DNA of 15,024 nucleotides from CAZFGK01 sp964518635 (lineage in GTDB: Bacteria > Zixibacteria > MSB-5A5 > GN15 > FEB-12): positions 1 to 15,024 of the forward strand of contig CAZFGK010000043.1 of NCBI GenBank assembly GCA_964518635.1, written 5' to 3'. Of this stretch, positions 1 through 3,727 are shown piece after piece. How positions within the stretch are numbered: the first letter of the stretch is position 1; each line of letters begins with the position of its first letter. Made by a program: the position numbers and the translations under genes. The notes under the pieces are model-generated. The model was not told where the DNA came from and searched no databases. It saw only the letters and a program-made list of their open reading frames with translations.

Positions 1-49
1 AGGTGGCCGTACAGTCGGCGCCGGTGTCATCGCGGAAATCAACGAGTAA
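1..49 (+). CDS. tuf: Elongation factor Tu, 3' end only (first tuf copy)
   Basis: Only the last 15 codons and the TAA stop (47-49) are in the window. They read GGRTVGAGVIAEINE, which matches the conserved C-terminus of bacterial EF-Tu (domain 3, '..EGGRTVGAGVV..'). EF-Tu is the GTPase that delivers aminoacyl-tRNA to the ribosomal A site. The gene lies 12 nt upstream of rpmG on the same strand, so it probably shares a transcript with rpmG and tRNA-Trp. A second tuf begins at 14973 at the other edge of the window. Identification rests on a short but highly conserved tail and on its position before rpmG and tRNA-Trp, where many bacteria carry tufB. Confidence 0.93.
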   Translation, partial: GGRTVGAGVIAEINE

Positions 50-61
50 CGGGAGTAAACC

Positions 62-214
62 ATGCCACGTGATCGCATTACATTAGCTTGCGGAGATTGC
101 AAGCAGCGAAATTACGATACATACAAGAACAAGCGGTTGCACCCGGAGCGTGTGGAATACAAAAAATTCTGCCCGTTTTGCAATAAGCACACCGCACATA
201 AAGAGACACGATAA
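62..214 (+). CDS. rpmG: 50S ribosomal protein L33 (bL33), zinc-binding form
   Basis: This 50-residue protein (MPRDRITLACGDCKQRNY...) has the usual L33 length and motifs. It carries two CxxC pairs, C10/C13 and C37/C40, which mark the zinc-binding (C+) form; many bacteria also or instead carry a paralogue without cysteines. L33 sits near the E site of the large subunit. The ATG at 62 is preceded by GGGAG (51-55) with 6 nt spacing. The gene lies 12 nt after the tuf stop and 11 nt before tRNA-Trp, the usual tuf-rpmG-trpT-secE order. From the zinc form one may infer that expression could depend on zinc, as for other C+/C- ribosomal protein pairs, but no Zur-type operator is visible nearby. Confidence 0.95.
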   Translation: MPRDRITLACGDCKQRNYDTYKNKRLHPERVEYKKFCPFCNKHTAHKETR

Positions 215-225
215 GCTGGCATTGT

Positions 226-301
226 AGGCCAGTAGCTCTAATGGTAGAGCGCCGGTCTCCAAAACCGGATGTTGGGGGTTCGAGTCCCTCCTGGCCTGCC
301 A
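226..301 (+). tRNA. tRNA-Trp (anticodon CCA)
   Basis: The 76-nt sequence folds as a full cloverleaf. The acceptor stem is AGGCCAG (226-232) with CTGGCCT (291-297), followed by discriminator G298 and an encoded CCA at 299-301. The D arm is GCTC/GAGC. The anticodon stem is CCGGT (252-256) with ACCGG (264-268) and loop CTCCAAA, giving anticodon CCA at 259-261, which reads UGG (Trp). The T arm contains GGTTCGAGTCC. It lies between rpmG and secE with gaps of 11 and 22 nt, so it must be cut out of an mRNA transcript by RNase P and 3' nucleases. tRNA-Trp at this place is common in bacteria. Confidence 0.98.
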
Positions 302-323
302 ATTTAGGCGAGATAGGATAGAA

Positions 324-530
324 ATGGCTGAAGTTTCATTCCGTGAGCGCGTCGAGCGCTACGGTAAAGATACAACTGCAGAGCTTCGTAAGATGACTTG
401 GCCGACCCGCGACGAAATTGTCGCGTCGACGATCGTGGTCATCATCGTCTCTCTGATATTCTCTGCGTTTATTGGAGTGATCGACCGCATCCTGGTTGCG
501 GTGGTGAAGGCCATCTTCGGAGGCGCATGA
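324..530 (+). CDS. secE: Preprotein translocase subunit SecE
   Basis: The 68-residue protein is the short, single-span form of SecE found in most bacteria (E. coli has three spans). SecE clamps the SecY channel in the inner membrane and is essential for Sec export. Residues 1-22 form a charged amphipathic segment. The conserved family motif ELRKMTWPTRDEI is at 20-32. One hydrophobic membrane helix runs from about residue 34 to 53. The ATG at 324 has AGGA (315-318) 5 nt upstream. The stop TGA (528-530) overlaps the nusG ATG (527-529), so translation of the pair is probably coupled. secE-nusG adjacency is one of the most conserved gene pairs in bacteria and supports the call. Confidence 0.95.
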   Translation: MAEVSFRERVERYGKDTTAELRKMTWPTRDEIVASTIVVIIVSLIFSAFIGVIDRILVAVVKAIFGGA

Positions 531-1078
531 CGGATATGGGGATGCGATGGTACGTGGCGCATACCTATGCTGGTCACGAACAGAAAGCGAAGCTCTATCT
601 CGAGTCGGCAATCGCCAACGAGGGGATGCAGCGACATTTTGGACAGATTATCGTTCCGACCGAACAGGTAACGGAGATGAAGCAGGGAAAACGGTCGACT
701 TCGACCAAGAAGTTTCTCCCCAGCTATATCATCATTGAGATGGATCTGACCAAAGAGTCACAAAATCTGGTGATCAACACGACGGGGATTACCAATTTCG
801 TTGGCGCTGGTGGAAAGCCAGCGGCTTTGAAAGAATCGGAAGTGCAGCGAATTGTCGGTCAGATCGACCGCAGCCGCACCGAAGAAGTAGCAGACATTCC
901 ATTTCAGGCAGGCGACCCGGTTAAGGTAATTGACGGGCCGTTTGCTGATTTCTCAGGTTCGATCAGTGAGGTCAACCTGGAACGTAGAAAAATTAAAGTC
1001 ATGGTATCCATTTTTGGGCGTCCGACACCGGTGGAGCTGGACTTTTTGCAGGTAGAGATGGTCAAGCCGAAGGCATAG
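527..1078 (+). CDS. nusG: Transcription termination/antitermination factor NusG
   Basis: NusG binds RNA polymerase at the clamp helices and links it to Rho or, through S10, to the leading ribosome. The 183-residue product has an N-terminal NGN domain (about residues 5-110, beginning MRWYVAHTYAGHEQKA) and a C-terminal KOW domain (about 128-180, with FQAGDPVKVIDGPFADFSG and FGRPTPVEL). Length matches the family (about 180). Three in-frame ATGs compete: 527 overlaps the secE stop with GGAGG (519-523) only 3 nt away, 536 has the same GGAGG 12 nt away, and 542 begins directly at MRWYV. I chose 527 because overlap with the secE stop suits coupling, but the true start could be 9 or 15 nt later. Confidence 0.93.
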   Translation: MTDMGMRWYVAHTYAGHEQKAKLYLESAIANEGMQRHFGQIIVPTEQVTEMKQGKRSTSTKKFLPSYIIIEMDLTKESQNLVINTTGITNFVGAGGKPAALKESEVQRIVGQIDRSRTEEVADIPFQAGDPVKVIDGPFADFSGSISEVNLERRKIKVMVSIFGRPTPVELDFLQVEMVKPKA

Positions 1079-1131
1079 TGCCCGGCTGATCAGACGAATA
1101 GACGAAGCGAAGTAGAAAAAGAGAGTAGAAC

Positions 1132-1557
1132 GTGGCGAAGAAGATCGCATCCTTTGTGAAGCTGCAAATACCGGCCGGACAGGCCACTCCCGCACCGCCG
1201 ATCGGGCCAGCCCTTGGTCAGCGCGGTGTGAACATTATGGAGTTTTGCAAGGCATTCAATGCCAAGACGCAGTCGGCTGCTGGTATGGTCACTCCGGTGA
1301 TTATCACCGTCTATACCGACAAGTCGTTCACGTTCATTACCAAGACTCCGCCAGCATCGGTGCTGCTCAAGCAGGCAGCGAAGATCAAATCCGGCTCAAA
1401 GATCCCGAACAAGGACAAGGTCGGAAAAGTGACCACCGAGCAGGTGAAGCAAATCGCAGAATTGAAAATGGCCGATCTGAATGCTGCATCTCTCGAAACC
1501 GCCATGAGTATGGTGGCCGGGACAGCACGTTCGATGGGTTTGGAAGTAACTAAGTAA
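1132..1557 (+). CDS. rplK: 50S ribosomal protein L11 (uL11)
   Basis: L11 forms the base of the ribosomal stalk on 23S rRNA and takes part in factor binding, in RelA activation and in thiostrepton sensitivity. The 141-residue product has the family length. Residues 1-30 (MAKKIASFVKLQIPAGQATP, then APPIGPALGQ) include the conserved proline cluster of the thiostrepton-binding N-terminal domain. The C-terminal RNA-binding domain ends ..TARSMGLEVTK. The start is GTG at 1132, the only start giving the canonical MAKK, with GAGAG (1121-1125) 6 nt upstream. It lies 53 nt after nusG and 58 nt before rplA. In E. coli an L1 target in the L11 leader controls both genes; I could not recognise that RNA motif here. 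Confidence 0.96.
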   Translation: MAKKIASFVKLQIPAGQATPAPPIGPALGQRGVNIMEFCKAFNAKTQSAAGMVTPVIITVYTDKSFTFITKTPPASVLLKQAAKIKSGSKIPNKDKVGKVTTEQVKQIAELKMADLNAASLETAMSMVAGTARSMGLEVTK

Positions 1558-1615
1558 ACGATCACTCGTTCGTTACGACCTGGTCGCAGCTGCGTTCCGG
1601 GGAGAATGGAGGTTC

Positions 1616-2311
1616 ATGAAACGATCTAAGAAACAGACCGCCTTTCAGGCACTGGTCGACCGGAACAAGAAGTATGACTTGCCGGCGGCTGTGAAAATTC
1701 TGAAGGAAAATTCGTACACCAAATTCGATCAGTCGGTCGAAGTGTCGATGCGCCTCGGAGTCAATCCGAAGCACGCCGATCAGATGGTGCGCGGAACTGT
1801 CGCATTACCGAACGGAACTGGTAAATCGGTTCGTGTTGCGGTGTTTGCAACTGCTGAAAAAGCATCAGAAGCTAAAGAGGCCGGTGCTGATATCGTAGGT
1901 GCGGAAGATCTGGCTGAAAAGATCAAAGGCGGATTTACCGATTTCGATGTCGCCGTCGCCACACCTGACATGATGCGTGTGGTGGGAACTCTCGGTAAAG
2001 TACTTGGTCCACGCGGACTGATGCCGAATCCGAAAACCGGAACCGTGACTACCGATTTGGCTCGCACGATCAAGGAGCTGAAGGGTGGTCGTATTGAGTT
2101 TCGTGTCGACAAGCAGTCGAATCTCGCTGCTGCGGTCGGCAAATTGTCGTTTGCCGAAAACCATATTGTAGAAAATGTCCACGCTTTCATCGATGCCGTC
2201 GTGAAAGCAAAGCCAGCGACCGCAAAAGGAACGTACGTTCTTTCCGTGACGGTCTCGTCCACGATGAGCCCCGGATTCAAACTTGATCCGACTCAGGTAG
2301 CTGGAAAGTAG
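1616..2311 (+). CDS. rplA: 50S ribosomal protein L1 (uL1)
   Basis: L1 forms the mobile L1 stalk that guides deacylated tRNA out through the E site; in many bacteria it also represses translation of its own L11-L1 mRNA. The 231-residue product has the usual length. Diagnostic stretches are VRGTVALPNGTGKSVRVAVF (domain I), GTLGKVLGPRGLMPNPKTGT (about residues 122-141, the L1 signature) and KAKPATAKGTYV near the C-terminus. The ATG at 1616 lies 3 nt after GGAGG (1608-1612), an unusually tight spacing, but MKRSKK is the expected L1 beginning. rplJ follows after only 13 nt. Whether L1 autoregulation acts here cannot be read from the sequence. Confidence 0.96.
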   Translation: MKRSKKQTAFQALVDRNKKYDLPAAVKILKENSYTKFDQSVEVSMRLGVNPKHADQMVRGTVALPNGTGKSVRVAVFATAEKASEAKEAGADIVGAEDLAEKIKGGFTDFDVAVATPDMMRVVGTLGKVLGPRGLMPNPKTGTVTTDLARTIKELKGGRIEFRVDKQSNLAAAVGKLSFAENHIVENVHAFIDAVVKAKPATAKGTYVLSVTVSSTMSPGFKLDPTQVAGK

Positions 2312-2324
2312 AGAGCGAAGCACA

Positions 2325-2852
2325 ATGCCAACGACTCAGAAAATAGAAAAAGTCGCCGAAATGACGGAATTATTCCGCACCTCCGGCGCGTTCTTTGTTA
2401 CCGATTATCTTGGTCTGAATGTCGAAGATGTCACCAATCTTCGAAAGAAACTCCGCCAGAACGGCGTGAAGTTTATGGTCGCCAAGAATACGCTGTTCAA
2501 AATCGCCGCCCAGAATGCTGGTGCGCCGAATATGGACAAGCATCTGAAAGGGCCGACCGCGATTGCCTTTGTGACCAAAGACGCCGCAGTTGCTGCCAAG
2601 ATGCTCGATGAACAGCAAAAAGAAAAAGAGCTGCCGCGAATCAAGGCGTTTGTCGTCGATTCGCATCTGTATGGCGCGAGCGAAATCAAACGCCTGGCTG
2701 ATCTGCCGTCCCGCGAAGTGCTGTTGAGCATGGTCGTTGGCGCAGTGGAAGCTCCGTTGACCAGTTTGGTTGGATCCATTGACGGATTCTTCCATCCGCT
2801 GATCAATTCCATCAATGCCCTCGCTGACAAGCGAAAGAGTGAGGCGGCCTAA
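2325..2852 (+). CDS. rplJ: 50S ribosomal protein L10 (uL10)
   Basis: L10 anchors L7/L12 dimers to the L11-binding region of 23S rRNA and so forms the stalk backbone. The 175-residue product fits the family (about 165-180). The N-terminal RNA-binding domain shows the pattern FVTDYLGLNVEDVTNLRKKLR followed by VKFMVAKNTLFKIA (residues about 24-65), and GPTAIAFV follows near residue 80. The C-terminal helix (about 135-175) is the part that binds L12 dimers. The start ATG has only a weak GAGAG (2311-2315) 9 nt upstream, inside and just after the rplA stop. The gap to rplA is 13 nt, too short for the long L10 leader seen before rplJ in E. coli and B. subtilis; the longer gap lies downstream, before rplL. 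Confidence 0.95.
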   Translation: MPTTQKIEKVAEMTELFRTSGAFFVTDYLGLNVEDVTNLRKKLRQNGVKFMVAKNTLFKIAAQNAGAPNMDKHLKGPTAIAFVTKDAAVAAKMLDEQQKEKELPRIKAFVVDSHLYGASEIKRLADLPSREVLLSMVVGAVEAPLTSLVGSIDGFFHPLINSINALADKRKSEAA

Positions 2853-2862
2853 AGAAGATAGC

Positions 2863-2911
2863 TGAGACCTTTCGCCGTTATGCTCTCTCGCTTCTCGATG
2901 GGTTGGTCTCA
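2863..2911 (+). repeat. Inverted repeat in the rplJ-rplL gap
   Basis: TGAGACC (2863-2869) and GGTCTCA (2905-2911) are perfect 7-bp complements separated by 35 nt, within the 134-nt space between rplJ and rplL. Further 3' lie an 8-bp palindrome GCCGCGGC (2926-2933) and an A8 run (2954-2961) in an A-rich, probably unstructured stretch leading to the rplL ribosome binding site GAGGG (2974-2978). No U-run follows the repeat, so it is not a standard terminator. A structured spacer followed by an open A-rich leader could help L7/L12 be made in excess over L10 (known stoichiometry is 4-6 to 1). That role is inference. Confidence 0.4.
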
Positions 2912-2986
2912 CCTGTCGGAGAGTAGCCGCGGCGGACATAGAACAAACGAACGAAAAAAAACAATTTTGAATCGAGGGTAGAAACC

Positions 2987-3379
2987 GTGTCGAATGCTGC
3001 TGTATCTGAAATCGTAGAGAAGATTGCCACACTGACGGCGATGGATCTTGCAGATCTGTCGAAGGCAATCCAGGAAAAATTCGGCGTCTCGGCTGCTGCG
3101 CCGATGGCGATGATGCCGGGAATGATGGCTGGCGGCGGTGCCGCTGCGGCCGCGCCGGTTGAAGAGCAGACCGAATTCTCGGTCATTATGACAAGTGCCG
3201 GTGAAAAGAAGATTCAGGTCATTAAAGTCATTCGCGAATTGACTAACCTGGGTCTGAAAGAAGCCAAGGATCTCGCCGAAGCAACCCCTGCCAAAATTAA
3301 GGAAGGGATTTCAAAGACCGAGGCAGATGCTGCCAAAGCTAAGCTCGAAGAGAATGGCGCGACCGTCGAAATCAAGTAA
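2987..3379 (+). CDS. rplL: 50S ribosomal protein L7/L12 (bL12)
   Basis: L7/L12 is the multi-copy stalk protein that recruits and activates the GTPase factors EF-G, EF-Tu, IF2 and RF3. The 130-residue product shows the three expected parts. The N-terminal dimerisation and L10-binding domain is at about 1-32. The flexible hinge at about 33-61 is rich in Ala, Gly and, unusually, Met (M40, M42, M43, M46, M47). The factor-binding C-terminal domain at about 62-130 contains KKIQVIKVIRELTNLGLKEA and ends ..ENGATVEIK. The start is GTG at 2987 with GAGGG (2974-2978) 8 nt upstream; the next in-frame ATG would remove half the N-terminal domain. It follows rplJ after 134 nt and is followed by the longest gap in the window. 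Confidence 0.97.
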   Translation: MSNAAVSEIVEKIATLTAMDLADLSKAIQEKFGVSAAAPMAMMPGMMAGGGAAAAAPVEEQTEFSVIMTSAGEKKIQVIKVIRELTNLGLKEAKDLAEATPAKIKEGISKTEADAAKAKLEENGATVEIK

Positions 3380-3400
3380 CACCGGAGAATCTTGTTCTCG

Positions 3401-3430
3401 TTCAGGTCTGCTGGAAGCAGCAGATATAAT
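3401..3430 (+). promoter_or_regulatory. Candidate sigma70-type promoter upstream of rpoB
   Basis: TATAAT at 3425-3430 matches the -10 consensus perfectly. The best -35 at an allowed distance is TTCAGG (3401-3406), 18 bp upstream and only 3 of 6 matches to TTGACA. The predicted start would lie near 3437, inside the palindrome at 3437-3450. A promoter here would give rpoBC transcripts independent of rplJL. A perfect -10 box can arise by chance, and the weak -35 keeps confidence low. Confidence 0.35.
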
Positions 3431-3436
3431 GGCGGG

Positions 3437-3450
3437 AACACAGATGTGTT
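3437..3450 (+). repeat. Short palindrome AACACA-GA-TGTGTT
   Basis: AACACA (3437-3442) and TGTGTT (3445-3450) are perfect 6-bp inverted repeats around a 2-bp spacer. They begin 7 bp after the TATAAT box, where a promoter's start site would fall. This geometry fits an operator for a dimeric repressor, or a 5-bp RNA hairpin with an AGAT tetraloop. No adjacent regulator gene supports the operator reading. Confidence 0.35.
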
Positions 3451-3492
3451 ACATGATATGACGAGGAATGAAAACTGAACTGAGGAAGGACT

Positions 3493-3522
3493 ACCCGATT
3501 CGCCGTATCAGGCGAGTCGGGT
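3493..3522 (+). promoter_or_regulatory. Strong hairpin between rplL and rpoB (attenuator or processing site candidate)
   Basis: The arm at 3493-3504 (ACCCGATTCGCC) pairs with 3511-3522 (GGCGAGTCGGGT) over 12 bp with one T-G wobble, closing a 6-nt loop (GTATCA). It is the longest stem I found in the window. The bases after it, CCCCTGTTTCG, are not a U-run, so it is not a typical intrinsic terminator. Its place between the ribosomal protein genes and rpoB matches where E. coli has an attenuator plus an RNase III cleavage hairpin. The structure is seen; the function is inferred. Confidence 0.5.
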
Positions 3523-3584
3523 CCCCTGTTTCGAGATAGAAAAAAATTGCACGAACTACATGTCATTGCCGATCACGCACGACG

Positions 3585-3644
3585 GCTCGATTTACTGGTC
3601 ATGATGAACCAGCCGAGCACTACGATCAGAACGCGGATCGGTTC
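3585..3644 (+). other. Overlapping alternative inverted repeats before rpoB
   Basis: Two foldings compete for the same bases. In one, GCTCG (3585-3589) pairs with CGAGC (3614-3618) and CTGGT (3595-3599) with ACCAG (3608-3612). In the other, GAACC (3606-3610) pairs with GGTTC (3640-3644), or GAA plus CCGA with TCGGTTC (3638-3644). They cannot form together. This could be a two-state leader or simply coincidence of short complementary words; each helix is only 5-7 bp. Confidence 0.25.
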
Positions 3645-3714
3645 GCATGTCACACCCGGCGATAGTCGCAAACGACGGTCTGAAATCCGTCTGTTTTCGG
3701 CTGTATGCCACTAT

Positions 3715-3720
3715 GGAGGG
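3715..3720 (+). promoter_or_regulatory. Ribosome binding site that decides the rpoB start
   Basis: GGAGGG at 3715-3720 is the best Shine-Dalgarno sequence in the area and lies 7 nt before TTG at 3728, an ideal spacing. It overlaps the alternative ATG at 3713 and so cannot serve it, and it lies downstream of the ATG at 3647. It therefore argues for TTG as the real rpoB start. Confidence 0.7.
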
Positions 3721-3727
3721 TAGTTCA

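Larger units (their letters stand above)
3380..3727 (+). other. 348-nt rplL-rpoB intergenic region
   Basis: This is the only stretch of more than 300 bases without a confident gene. In order it holds a small hairpin (CTGCT 3408-3412 with AGCAG 3416-3420), a perfect TATAAT (3425-3430), a 6+6 palindrome (3437-3450), a 23-codon ORF with poor initiation context (3468-3539), a strong 12-bp hairpin (3493-3522), an A7 run (3540-3546) and two overlapping alternative inverted repeats (3585-3644). The end carries the rpoB ribosome binding site. In E. coli the equivalent gap holds a partial terminator and an RNase III site that set the ratio of ribosomal protein to RNA polymerase mRNA. A similar uncoupling role is a reasonable inference but the E. 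coli sequences are not recognisable here. Confidence 0.6.

Noticed and set aside
78..302. Antisense ORF of 74 codons across rpmG and tRNA-Trp (contains GLEPPTSGFGDRRSTIRATG).
   Set aside because: The GLEPPTSGF-type sequence is the translation of the tRNA complement, a well-known kind of spurious ORF. Both genes on the + strand are certain.
398..526. Extended nusG start at 398, adding 43 residues.
   Set aside because: The added part lies within secE in another frame and has no family similarity; NusG begins at MRWYV or a few residues before.
1558..1615. L1 repressor target or other RNA element in the rplK-rplA gap (CGCAGCTGCG palindrome; AACGA/TCGTT repeat).
   Set aside because: The repeats are short, I could not match them to the known L1-binding fold, and L1 targets normally precede rplK.
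2370..3068. Antisense ORF of 232 codons opposite rplJ and the start of rplL.
   Set aside because: It is the opposite-strand shadow of two certain genes, has low-complexity Cys/Ser/Phe/Arg-rich composition, and shows no recognisable family.
3647..3727. N-terminal extension of RpoB from ATG 3647 (MSHPAIVANDG...).
   Set aside because: No ribosome binding site precedes it, the sequence is unlike beta subunits, and GGAGGG 7 nt before TTG 3728 explains initiation better.
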